A stretch of DNA of 64,000 bases from Flavobacterium potami (GTDB lineage Bacteria; Bacteroidota; Bacteroidia; Flavobacteriales; Flavobacteriaceae): the NCBI RefSeq assembly GCF_020026915.1, contig NZ_JAINUY010000001.1, positions 62,001 through 126,000 on the forward strand. The letters run 5' to 3'. The translations under genes were made by a program, and so were the position numbers. The stretch's first letter is position 1; the number at the start of each line of letters is the position of its first letter. Below, piece after piece: positions 33,987 to 43,400 of the stretch. A model generated the notes under the pieces. The model did not search any database, was not told the DNA's origin, and was given only the letters and a program-made list of their open reading frames with translations.

Positions 33987-34427
33987 ATGAAAAACACTTT
34001 TATGATTCTGGTTCTATCACTTTTGTTTGTAAGCTGCAAACAAGAAGTTAAACCTGCTGACATTAATAAATTAAATGGCTATTGGGAGATTGAAAAGGTG
34101 GTTTTTGAGAAAGGTGAAGAAAAAGAATATAAAATGAACGAGACATTTGATTTTTTTGAGATTAAAAATAACAAAGGTGTTCGAACGAAAGTGATGCCGC
34201 AGTTTGATGGTACATTCCTGACTACTGATACTTTTGAAAATGTAGCGGTTCGTTTTGCTGGAGAAAAGGTTTTTCTGGATTACAAAACAGATTATGCGAA
34301 ATGGAGCGAAGAAATTGTTTCGCTTTCGGATGAAAAATTAGTGACTAAAAATCAACAGAAAATAGAATATCATTATAAAAAAGCAGGACCAATTAATCTC
34401 TTGAATGATGGCGAAAAGACTAAATAA
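33987..34427 (+). CDS. Lipoprotein of unknown function (lipocalin-like)
   Basis: 146 aa with a lipoprotein signal (MILVLSLLFVSCKQE, Cys17). The mature part begins LNGYWEIEKVVFEKGEE, the type of opening seen in lipocalin-like small beta-barrel lipoproteins (Gxw motif); this is a likeness only. Further beta strands follow. The 3' end overlaps the DUF721 gene by 23 bases, so translation is probably coupled. Confidence 0.7.
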   Translation: MKNTFMILVLSLLFVSCKQEVKPADINKLNGYWEIEKVVFEKGEEKEYKMNETFDFFEIKNNKGVRTKVMPQFDGTFLTTDTFENVAVRFAGEKVFLDYKTDYAKWSEEIVSLSDEKLVTKNQQKIEYHYKKAGPINLLNDGEKTK

Positions 34428-34704
34428 CGAAACGAGTATCAGTGCTGTTTTGCAACAGATTATTCAAGTGAATAAATTACAGCCCGGAATGGATCAAATT
34501 GACGTTCGCGAGGCTTGGAAAAATCTTATGGGAAGTGGCGTGAATACCTATACTCGAAATGTTGTTCTTAAGGGCAGTACTTTGTATGTGGAATTAGGCT
34601 CATCGGTTCTTCGAGAAGAATTAAGTCATGGAAAATACAAAATAGTAAAAATGATTAATGAGGAGCTAGGTCGAGAGGTGGTAAAGGATGTAGTTCTGAG
34701 ATAA
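34405..34704 (+). CDS. DUF721 (DciA-like) protein
   Basis: A 99-aa protein of the DUF721 family, which includes the DnaB helicase loader DciA. NVVLKGSTLYVELGSSVLRE is the C-terminal KH-like segment of the family, and REAWKNLMGSGVNTYTRNV precedes it. The start could be either of two adjacent ATG codons (34405 or 34408). It could help helicase loading at replication start (family knowledge); its pairing with a lipoprotein gene is typical of flavobacteria only in the sense of gene density. Confidence 0.8.
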   Translation: MMAKRLNNETSISAVLQQIIQVNKLQPGMDQIDVREAWKNLMGSGVNTYTRNVVLKGSTLYVELGSSVLREELSHGKYKIVKMINEELGREVVKDVVLR

Positions 34705-34716
34705 TTTGTGATAAAT

Positions 34717-35181
34717 ATGAAATCTAAATTTAAAATTTTACCGATTTTACTCATTTCGTACCTTTCGGTTTTGCCGTTGCTAGTTGTTTATTTTGCTTAC
34801 ACGTCTCCTGTTGCAGGTATGGTTTTGCCAATTTTATTTTTGTTGTTTGTAGCTTTTTTTTGGTTGACAGTGATAAGAACCAGAGCGTATCGTATTGAAA
34901 TTGATAATCAGAGTATAACCACTAAACGGTATTTTGGAATTGGAAAAGCTCAAATTTATAATTGGAATGAGTTAGACGGTTTTATAACTTTATTTGAATC
35001 TGCAAAAGGAGGGCTTACAGAATCCATTTTTATTCTTGAAAAAGATAAAAGAGTGGGGAGTATTTCCAGTTTTTATCATAGCAATTTTTATGAATTAAAG
35101 ACACAACTTCAAAATAATCTGGTTGATTTGGGAGAAAGGAAATCAACTTTTAAAAATGAATATTTAGAATTGTTTCAATAA
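34717..35181 (+). CDS. Small membrane protein with PH-like C-terminal part
   Basis: A 154-aa protein. I chose ATG 34717 over GTG 34708. Two transmembrane helices occupy about 9-28 and 33-52. The remaining soluble part (YRIEIDNQSITTKRYFGIGK, IYNWNELDGFIT) resembles bacterial PH-like (YdbT/YvdB) membrane-anchored domains. It starts 13 bases after the DUF721 stop, in the same operon. Function is unknown. Confidence 0.7.
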   Translation: MKSKFKILPILLISYLSVLPLLVVYFAYTSPVAGMVLPILFLLFVAFFWLTVIRTRAYRIEIDNQSITTKRYFGIGKAQIYNWNELDGFITLFESAKGGLTESIFILEKDKRVGSISSFYHSNFYELKTQLQNNLVDLGERKSTFKNEYLELFQ

Positions 35182-35218
35182 AAAAAATCCTGTTTGCTCT
35201 AACAAACAGGATTTTTTT
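35181..35218. terminator. Bidirectional terminator
   Basis: Stem AAAAAAATCCTGTTTG with exact complement, six-base loop. It overlaps the stop of the preceding gene and faces the convergent ndk gene. Confidence 0.85.
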
Positions 35219-35265
35219 ATAAATATACAATCACTAAAAATGGTGATCGTGCGTGAAATCAATTA

Positions 35266-35685
35266 TTAGAATTGCTCTCTTCCAGCGAAGTGGAATGCAC
35301 CTTCAATAGCTGCATTTTCGTCACTATCAGATCCGTGCACTGCATTTTCTCCTATAGAAGTAGCGTATGCTTTACGGATAGTTCCTTCTGCAGCTTCAGC
35401 TGGGTTTGTAGCTCCGATTAAAGTTCTGAAATCTTCTACCGCGTTTTCTTTTTCTAAAATAGCAGCAACAATTGGTCCGCGAGACATGAATTCAACTAAT
35501 TCTCCGTAGAAAGGTCTTTCTGCGTGAACTGCGTAAAATGCTTTTGCATCTGCTACAGTTAATTGAGTTAATTTCAATGAAACGATTTTGAAACCACCAT
35601 TAGTAATCATTGCTAAGATATTCCCGATGTGTCCGTTTGCAACAGCATCTGGCTTGATCATTGTAAAAGTTCTATTTGTTGCCAT
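35266..35685 (-). CDS. ndk: Nucleoside diphosphate kinase
   Basis: Balances nucleoside triphosphates by a ping-pong phosphate transfer (139 aa, normal length). The phosphorylated histidine lies in [15 protein letters not shown] near residue 116. The start [16 protein letters not shown] and [13 protein letters not shown] are family-typical. It is monocistronic. A -7 box TACTTTTG lies at 35710-35717 on the minus strand. Confidence 0.97.
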   Translation of the reverse strand: MATNRTFTMIKPDAVANGHIGNILAMITNGGFKIVSLKLTQLTVADAKAFYAVHAERPFYGELVEFMSRGPIVAAILEKENAVEDFRTLIGATNPAEAAEGTIRKAYATSIGENAVHGSDSDENAAIEGAFHFAGREQF

Positions 35686-35797
35686 TTTTATATTTTATTA
35701 AATTTTGTGCAAAAGTATACTTTTTTTATGAATTGATTTTAATAAATTCTTAATTATAACGTTTGAGAAATGGTGTTTTGACCAAAAAAAGATTTTT

Positions 35798-35886
35798 AAA
35801 CCATATAAGTCATATAAGTTCATTTAAAAAAAGCGGAAAATAAATTTGAGTTGCGTAATTAAATGAACTTATATGATTTATATGGT
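35798..35886. repeat. CATATAAGT palindrome, copy 1
   Basis: The left arm (35798-35826) reads ACCATATAAGTCATATAAG and on; the right arm (35860-35886) reads AAATGAACTTATATGATTTA and on (each about 27 bases). They are near-perfect complements with a 33-base centre. It lies between the acyltransferase stop and the ndk start. A second copy with a larger centre is at 62221-62394. Confidence 0.85.
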
Positions 35887-35893
35887 GAAAAAA

Positions 35894-37165
35894 TTACACT
35901 TTAAAAATTAACTTGTTTCTGTAGAATATCCATAAGATAAATGTCCAAATGGCAACATAAGTTAATGCACCAGCGAGAGAGGCTGTCATTGGATTACTAA
36001 AAAATGGTGCAATTCCAGAATAGTATAAATAACTTAGAAGATTGGTTTGTTCTTCTGGATTACTCGGATTTTGGAATTGAATCATGGTTAATGCCTGCGG
36101 AATAATCTGCGAAGCAAAGAAAACAATCATCGGATTGACTCCCCAAATTACGAAAAGTTTAAAGCCTTTTTTAAATTCTTTAATGTCTATTAAATAATAT
36201 AAAACCGTAAAAAATACAGTTGCTAGTCCTGTTGTATACAAAACATAACTGCTTGTCCAGATGGATTTGTTTATTGGAAAAACCAAATCCCATAATAATC
36301 CAAAAAAGATAAGCGAGGTGCCTATCATTCCCATTCTTTGGGCTTTTTGAATTTTGGTTACACTTAAAAGTAAAATTTGTCCGATGAATAAACCGATAAT
36401 TCCGTTTACGATTGATGGCAAAGTACTCAAAATCCCTTCTGGATCCCAGGTATTCGTTTCATGATAATTATGGCCTTTTAAAAGAATACTATCAACCCAC
36501 GCTGCTAAATTAGTGCCTCTTTCTAGATTTGCTTCTCCAACTCCTGGAACAGGAATTAAAGTCATAATGCCCCAATATCCTAAAAGTAAAAGAACTCCGG
36601 TAATGATTTGAGTTTTTCGGGATGTCTTTAAATATAAAAGAGAAACAACAAAATAAACGATTGCAATACGTTGCAAAACTCCAGGAAGTCTGACGTCCTG
36701 ATAATTTTCAAATCCGCCGTAAGCTAAAATTAGATAAACCAATAAGATACCAACGGCAAAAATATTTTTTAAGCGATTGTTGAAATTACCCATCAAAGCA
36801 TAACCAACTGCAATGGTAATAGCTAAACGCCCAATTAGAAGTGGAATTCCGTCTAGTCCAAATAATTGAATTTTTCCAAAAAAATTAAAGAAGATCCCTA
36901 GACAGAACATTCTTAAAGAACGAATTAATATTTTATTGAAAGTGGTGCTGTCATATGTTTTTTCGGGCATTGCCAACGGCACGGCAACTCCCATTATAAA
37001 AACGAAGAAAGGAAATACTAAATCGGTTGGCGTACAACCGTTCCAATGCGCGTGTAAAAGCGGCGGATAAACATTTCCCCAGTCACCGGGATTGTTTACA
37101 ATTGTCATCAATAGAATAGTCAGTCCGCGAAAGACATCGAGCGAAATTAAACGTTCTCTTACCAT
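35894..37165 (-). CDS. HGSNAT-like membrane acyltransferase, second copy
   Basis: A 423-aa protein with about 11 membrane helices. It opens with ISLDVFRGLTILLMTIVNN and keeps HAHWNGCTPTDLVFPFF near 43-59, which carries the histidine and WNG of human HGSNAT, the transmembrane acetyltransferase acting on glucosamine ends. It therefore fits the enzyme family better than the copy at 21162. Likely role: acetylating amino sugars in the periplasm from cytoplasmic acetyl-CoA. It is followed upstream by bshC, about 120 bases away, in the same direction. Confidence 0.82.
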   Translation of the reverse strand: MVRERLISLDVFRGLTILLMTIVNNPGDWGNVYPPLLHAHWNGCTPTDLVFPFFVFIMGVAVPLAMPEKTYDSTTFNKILIRSLRMFCLGIFFNFFGKIQLFGLDGIPLLIGRLAITIAVGYALMGNFNNRLKNIFAVGILLVYLILAYGGFENYQDVRLPGVLQRIAIVYFVVSLLYLKTSRKTQIITGVLLLLGYWGIMTLIPVPGVGEANLERGTNLAAWVDSILLKGHNYHETNTWDPEGILSTLPSIVNGIIGLFIGQILLLSVTKIQKAQRMGMIGTSLIFFGLLWDLVFPINKSIWTSSYVLYTTGLATVFFTVLYYLIDIKEFKKGFKLFVIWGVNPMIVFFASQIIPQALTMIQFQNPSNPEEQTNLLSYLYYSGIAPFFSNPMTASLAGALTYVAIWTFILWIFYRNKLIFKV

Positions 37166-37287
37166 TTGGTTAGTTAGTTAATAGGTTATAAAATATAATT
37201 CTATTTGGTTTGAGAGAGTAATAATTTCGGAGATGAGCTGGTTATTTGTTCCTACATTATCACTTTGAATTTCTAAAGATAATTATT

Positions 37288-38877
37288 TTAGATTATTATG
37301 ATATCAAAATTGTGTTCCAGAGGTTTTAATTTTTGAATTAAAAGCGGAATCAATTGTTCTCCGTTTTCTAAATAAAATTCAGAAAAATTAGTCTGACGTT
37401 CTTGGAGACCGAAATTCGGAAACAATTCGCATTGTAAATCTGTCACGCGCTGTAATTGGTCCTGAAGTTTTCTTTTTTGGGCTTTTAATAAACGTTTTTC
37501 TAAATTTTCTAAACCTTTCTTTTGTTTTACTTCTTGCGCTTTTACAGCGCCAGAAAACGATTTATCTGTTTTTTCGGCCAATTCAAAAAGATATTCAAAT
37601 TGTTTTTGAAGCGCTTCTTTCTGTTCGGTTAAATTAATTGGAAATGGAGAAAGTTTATGAGTGATTTCATTGATCAAATTCTCCGATTTATTAAATAGAT
37701 CTTTCCATGTTAAATTTAAATTGTCCGCTTTTTTAACTTGTTTTTCTGTTGCCAAAAGAACCGAATTGCGGACTAATAAAATTGGGAAAGTAATATTTAC
37801 GGCATCAAAGAAAGCTTTTAATTCCAGCCAGTAAGCAATTTCTCCGCCTCCGCCAATATAGCAAAGATTTGGAAGAATAATTTCCTGATATAACGGACGC
37901 ATAATTACATTTGGACTGAATTTTTCTGGATTACTTTCTAATAGATTGAAAATTTCTTCTTTAGAAAATGAGATTCTGGTATTGTTAACGATGTATTTGT
38001 CATTTTCAAAAATGATTCTTTCACGAAGTTTATCTTCAATATAAAATAAATTAATCTCACGCGGATTAACTTGAACGTTATAATCTGAAAGTGATTCAAT
38101 TGATTTTTGAACTTCTTTAAACGAAGTTTGATTTTCTAATTCGTTTTTTACAAACGGAATAAAGGCACGTTTTAAATCGGAATCATCTGCATCTATGATT
38201 ACCAAACCATAACTTGAGAAAAGTGCATTAGCTAAATAACGAGTGGCATCGGCCAGATTTTCGTGTTTTAAATAGGCGTCTTCAAAAAGTTTTTTCAGGG
38301 TATTGGCGTTTGTACTTGAACCTAATTCTTTCGAGTAAATTTCAAATAAATCTTCTAAGCCGTTAGTTGATAATCTTCCAACGGGACCGGTACTTTCGGC
38401 ATTCCAACGGATTTTCTTCCCTTTAAAATTAAAATAATTGATTTCTTCAAAATCATGATCTTCGGTCGCCATCCAATAAACCGGAATGAAGTTGTATGAA
38501 GGATATTTCGATTTTAATTCTTTGGTTAAATTAATCGTTGAAATAATTTTATATAAAAAATACAACGGTCCGCTAAATAAATTTAGTTGGTGACCTGTTG
38601 TAATGGTAAACGTATTTTCGAGTGCTAAAAGCGAAATGTTTTGTTTGGTAGCATCAGATATTTCGATATTTTGATATTGCTTTTGCAGAGTATTAACCAA
38701 TGTAATTCGGTTGTTGTTATCAAAATTGGCTGCTTTTTCAGCAATTTGTTTTTCGAAATTTTCTAAGGTTGGAAAATTGTTGTACAGCGGTTTTAATTCT
38801 GTTTTCTGGTCTAAATAATCTTGCATTAGTTTAGAAAAATATCCAGAAGATTGAAAGCTGATACAGTCGGTAGGCAT
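37288..38877 (-). CDS. bshC: Bacillithiol biosynthesis cysteine-adding enzyme BshC
   Basis: A 529-aa cytoplasmic protein that attaches cysteine to glucosaminyl-malate in the last step of bacillithiol synthesis. Motifs typical of BshC: TGHQLNLFSGPLYFLYKI near 98-115 (the HxGH-like nucleotide site), IPVYWMATEDHDFEEINYF near 150, and YIGGGGEIAYWLELKAFF near 340. A coiled coil (about 440-490) follows. bshA and bshB are not in the window. Confidence 0.93.
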   Translation of the reverse strand: MPTDCISFQSSGYFSKLMQDYLDQKTELKPLYNNFPTLENFEKQIAEKAANFDNNNRITLVNTLQKQYQNIEISDATKQNISLLALENTFTITTGHQLNLFSGPLYFLYKIISTINLTKELKSKYPSYNFIPVYWMATEDHDFEEINYFNFKGKKIRWNAESTGPVGRLSTNGLEDLFEIYSKELGSSTNANTLKKLFEDAYLKHENLADATRYLANALFSSYGLVIIDADDSDLKRAFIPFVKNELENQTSFKEVQKSIESLSDYNVQVNPREINLFYIEDKLRERIIFENDKYIVNNTRISFSKEEIFNLLESNPEKFSPNVIMRPLYQEIILPNLCYIGGGGEIAYWLELKAFFDAVNITFPILLVRNSVLLATEKQVKKADNLNLTWKDLFNKSENLINEITHKLSPFPINLTEQKEALQKQFEYLFELAEKTDKSFSGAVKAQEVKQKKGLENLEKRLLKAQKRKLQDQLQRVTDLQCELFPNFGLQERQTNFSEFYLENGEQLIPLLIQKLKPLEHNFDIIII

Positions 38878-39149
38878 AATTTTAAATTTATTTTTGACAG
38901 CTGTAAATTTAATGAAAATATACAGTTAAAAACGCTATTAACAATTGCTTAAGAATTGATATTTTCATTTTTATTTTAAAGTTCCGATAATCAGATTTTT
39001 AATTTTGATTGCAATAGATGTTTTTGAAATGGAAAATACATGAATTTTGTTAAAAAATGATAAGTGTTCTAAAACAAATTCTTGTAGAGGTGAATTATTA
39101 ATAATGAAACTATATTTTTGTAATCAAAAAAAAGTTATATCTATTTTAC

Positions 39150-40427
39150 ATGAAAAATGACCCAAATAAAAAGAACTCCTTGAAACATGTTCTTTTTGGA
39201 AGCCTTATCGGTACCACAATCGAATTTTTTGATTTTTATATTTATGCCAATGCAGCCGTATTGGTTTTTCCTCAACTGTTTTTTCCTAGTTCAGATTCGA
39301 CAATGGCGACATTAGAATCTCTAGCAACTTTTTCTATCGCGTTTTTATCGCGACCTTTAGGTTCGGCCTTTTTTGGGCATTACGGAGATAAAATTGGGCG
39401 TAAATTTACTTTGGTTGCTGCGTTATTGACAATGGGAATTTCGACAGTAACTATAGGATTTTTACCGAGTTATGAAAGTATTGGTGTAGCTGCGCCTTTA
39501 TTGTTAATGCTTTGCCGATTCGGACAAGGTGTTGGTTTAGGAGGAGAATGGGGAGGAGCTGTTTTGCTTGCAATCGAAAATGCTCCGCCAAATAAACGTG
39601 CTTGGTACGGAATGTTTCCGCAATTAGGAGCGCCAATCGGATTGTTGCTTTCAGGTGGAACTTTTCTATTGTTAACCGATTCAATGAGCAATGAAGATTT
39701 TATGAATTATGGCTGGAGAATTCCTTTTATTGCAAGCGCATTTCTGGTTATTGTTGGGTTTTACATTAGAACTAAAATTACAGAAACACCTTCATTTGAA
39801 ACTGCTAAAAAACAGGAGGAAGAAGTAAAAGTACCGTTCTTGACTTTGGTGAAATCATACAAAAATCAATTGATTTTCGGCACATTCGCTGCAATTACTA
39901 CTTTTCTTGTGTTTTATTTAATGACAGTTTTTACATTAAGCTGGGCTACATCAGATTTAGGAATTGTTAAAAGAGACGGATTACTGATTCAATTATTTTC
40001 AGTATTGTTTTTTGCACTTTTTATACCGGTTTCAGCAGTTGTAGCAGATAAAATAGGTCGTCGTAAAATGCTTATTTCAGCGACGGCAGCAATTGCGGTT
40101 TTCGGATTTTTCTTTTCGTATTTTTTAAGTACTGGAAATATTGCTTTGATTACTGTTTTCGCGTGTATCGGAATGTCTTTAATGGGATTTACTTACGGGC
40201 CTCTTGGAACATTTTTATCTGAATTATTTCCAACAACGGTTCGTTATTCCGGAGCGTCTTTAACCTTTAATATGGCAGGGATTCTTGGTGCTGCTTTTGC
40301 ACCTATGATTGCTATTTGGTTGGCTAAAACCTATAGTGTGAGCTATGTTGGTTTCTATTTAGTTGCTGCGGCACTTGTGTCTTTGATTTCGTTTTTGGTA
40401 ATCAGTAAAGACGAACATAAGTTTTAA
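39150..40427 (+). CDS. MFS transporter (metabolite:H+ symporter, ProP/MHS type)
   Basis: A 425-aa, 12-helix transporter. HVLFGSLIGTTIEFFDFYIY starts the family, and FGHYGDKIGRKFTLV is the conserved loop 2-3 motif, repeated as VADKIGRRKMLIS between helices 8 and 9. FGQGVGLGGEWGGAVLLA is typical of the ProP/ShiA/KgtP metabolite:proton symporters. The substrate is probably an organic acid or osmolyte. It stands alone and ends at a strong terminator facing the large repeat protein gene. Confidence 0.9.
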   Translation: MKNDPNKKNSLKHVLFGSLIGTTIEFFDFYIYANAAVLVFPQLFFPSSDSTMATLESLATFSIAFLSRPLGSAFFGHYGDKIGRKFTLVAALLTMGISTVTIGFLPSYESIGVAAPLLLMLCRFGQGVGLGGEWGGAVLLAIENAPPNKRAWYGMFPQLGAPIGLLLSGGTFLLLTDSMSNEDFMNYGWRIPFIASAFLVIVGFYIRTKITETPSFETAKKQEEEVKVPFLTLVKSYKNQLIFGTFAAITTFLVFYLMTVFTLSWATSDLGIVKRDGLLIQLFSVLFFALFIPVSAVVADKIGRRKMLISATAAIAVFGFFFSYFLSTGNIALITVFACIGMSLMGFTYGPLGTFLSELFPTTVRYSGASLTFNMAGILGAAFAPMIAIWLAKTYSVSYVGFYLVAAALVSLISFLVISKDEHKF

Positions 40428-40447
40428 AACAAAAAAAATATTTATGG

Positions 40448-40485
40448 AAAGTCCGCAAGGTAAAATTTTACTTTGCGGACTTTTT
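40448..40485. terminator. Bidirectional terminator
   Basis: Stem AAAGTCCGCAAGGTAAAA with complement (one G-U pair), no loop beyond the turn, then a T-run. It lies between convergent genes. Confidence 0.85.
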
Positions 40486-40489
40486 AATT

Positions 40490-43400
40490 TTATCTTTTAA
40501 GAGTAAAATGCCCTCTAAATTCTGCTCCATTTATTTTGGTCGCAGTAAACCAATAATCGGTTGCAGGTTGCAGTTGGCCAACATACGTCCCATCCCAATT
40601 GCCATTTATAGACAATTCTTTAAGTAATTTTCCGTAGCGGTTAAATATTCTGATAGACGAATTGGGTGCCAAATAAGCTGGATCGAGTGTCCAAGTATCA
40701 TTAAAGCCATCATCATTTGGTGTAAAGAATTGGGGATAAGGGATTTCTAAGGCCAAATTAATACAATTTAAGTTTGTTACTTCGAGAATATTTATGGTAA
40801 GAGGAATACGATCACTTTCACAATTGTCAATCGTTTGTGTAGCATAATAAGTGATTCCGTTTTCAAGAGAAGTTGATTCAGATAAAGTATTTATAGTTGA
40901 AGAGCTTTCATACCATTTTATACTTTGCCCTCTAATTGCAATATCACTGATTTTAGCGCTTTCTTGAATGCAAAACTGTTGTGGAGAATCTGCAATTGGA
41001 ATTGGAGTGTCTTGTATTTTGATCTTAATTGCTAATCTTTCGCTTTCGCAATTGTTTAAAGTTTGAGTAACATAATAAACACCATTTTGCAATAAAGCCG
41101 TTTCGGACAAAAGATTTCCATTTGCAGCTGAATCATACCATTTTAAAGCGGTTCCACTTATATTAAGATCTTCAATACTGGCAATTTTATCAATACAAAA
41201 CTGTTGATTATTATTTCCTATTGGTAAAGGAGTATCATAAACATGAACTAAAATCGGTGTTCTATCGCTTTCGCATCCAATTGTTTGAGAAGCGTAGTAA
41301 GTTCTGTTGTTTTCCAACAAAGTTGTGTTTGGTAAAGCTGCAGCCGAAAAGCTAGTATCAAACCACATTATATTTTGACCAGTAATCTGAATGTCATTAA
41401 GCGTTTTATTTTCTTTTTTACAGAATGATTGTTCTGGTGTGCCTGTTGGAATAGTAGGTGTATTTACAATTGAAACCGTAACTCCAAATCGTGGTCCTTC
41501 GCAGTTATTTAGGGTTTGAGACGCATAATACGTTTTTCCGTTTTCTAGTGTAGTTGTTTCTGTTAATAATGAACCGTTATTTGGTGCATCGTACCATTTT
41601 ATGGAACTTCCATTAATTTCAATATTTGAAATAGTCGAATTGTTGACTGTACAAAAAGATTGATTTGCATTTCCTGTTGGAGGAGATGTAACCTGAATAT
41701 TAATTGTAACAGGGACTCTTTCACTTTCACATCCGTTTATGGTTTGCGACGCATAATAGGTTGTCTTATCTTGGGCAACGGTTGTAGGCGAAACGAGTGT
41801 TCCGTTAGTTAAGTTGCTGTACCATTTAATATTTTGTCCTGTAATCTGAATATCGTTTAAAGTTGCATTTTGCTCAACACAGAAAGTTTGAGGGGAATTT
41901 GCTGTTGGTAACGGTTGACTTGTAATGGTAACAGTTTGGTTTTGCGTAGATGAGTTCCCGTTTCCATCATTATAATTCCATACAATTGTGTAAGTTCCTG
42001 GTAAAGCATATGACAACGGATTTGTGGTCGTTGCAATAATTACTCCCGCACACGCGTCATTAGCCGTTGGAATTGTCGTTACAGTTGTATTGCAATCTCC
42101 AGTTATTGTTGGAAGAGTTGCTAAGACAGGAATTGGGGCTTCATTATCTCCAATTATAACATTGATTTTTTTAGTATCATCACAACCACCGGTTCCAGTA
42201 ATTAAACAGCTATATTCTCCGGAATTAATTGTTGAAGCATTAACGATTGTTGGATTTTGATCTGTTGATGTAAAGCCATTTGGACCGCTCCAAGAATAAT
42301 TGGTTCCGCCAGATGCTTTTAGTTCTAGTGTTTTTCCGATGCAAATTGGTGAATTACTTGAAGCGTTTGCGCTATACGATTGACAATCTCTAAATTTAAC
42401 TAGAAAAGCATCGCCAATATTTGGTTGATAGCTACTAGGGTCTGGAGTAAGATTTTCTTGAAATGTTCCCGGCGTAGCAATATTTGTCTTACTGTTGGTA
42501 GTTCCAGCTAAGTAAATGTTAAGGTTGTTGTCAATACAAGTTAAAAGTGCATTATCGGCCATTTCGCCACCAAAATAGGTTGCCCATTCTCTTTGTCCAT
42601 TTGTGTTGAATTTTACTAAATAAGATTCAGTTCCAGAGTTTGGAGTTTCTTGAAAAACATTGGGAGTTGGTTGAAAGCTATGTTCAGTTCTACCTGTAAA
42701 ATAAATAAAACCATCCTTAGAAACAGATCCTCCTAAAGTTTCGGGAAAAAAATAAGACCCCCATATTTTTTGACCATTAGAATCAAACTTAAAGATACAG
42801 CCACTACTATAGTTCCTTGAATTTGGAATATAAGTTCTTTGGAAAACATCGGGGCTGCTGATATTATTTTGGCTATCCGTTCTTCCAAAACAATAAATAT
42901 TGTCATTTGAATCTAAACCTAAGTAGAAAAAGTAATCATTATTATCACCTCCGAAATACGTTGCCCATAATCGACTACCATTTGGAGTAAATTTTACTAG
43001 GAAACCGTCATCTTTGGTGTTGGTTTGTTGAAAAGAATTTTGTGTAGCTATGTTATTTGTGCTTCGTGAGTATCCAAGAAAGATAAGATCTCCATTTGAA
43101 TCAAACTCAGAATCATTGATGACATCAAAATTGCTGCCTCCATAGTAGCTAGCCCATTGACGCATGCCATTGGAATCAAATTTTGCTATAAAACCATCAG
43201 TTGAACTGTCGGTTAAATTTCCTGCCGTAACTTGATGTGATCCAATACTAGAGATATTCTCTTTACTACTTGTATCTCCCGAAATATAAAAGTTCTCATT
43301 GTTATCGATGCTAATACTGTTTATGGCATCATTAAATAAGCCTCCATAATAAGTTCCCCATTCTCTTGCACCGTCGGAATCAAATTTTGCTATAAATCCA

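Noticed and set aside
42024..42260. Open frame on the plus strand inside the large T9SS protein gene
   Set aside because: It is the reverse of repeat coding sequence with unrelated codon pattern and no start context.
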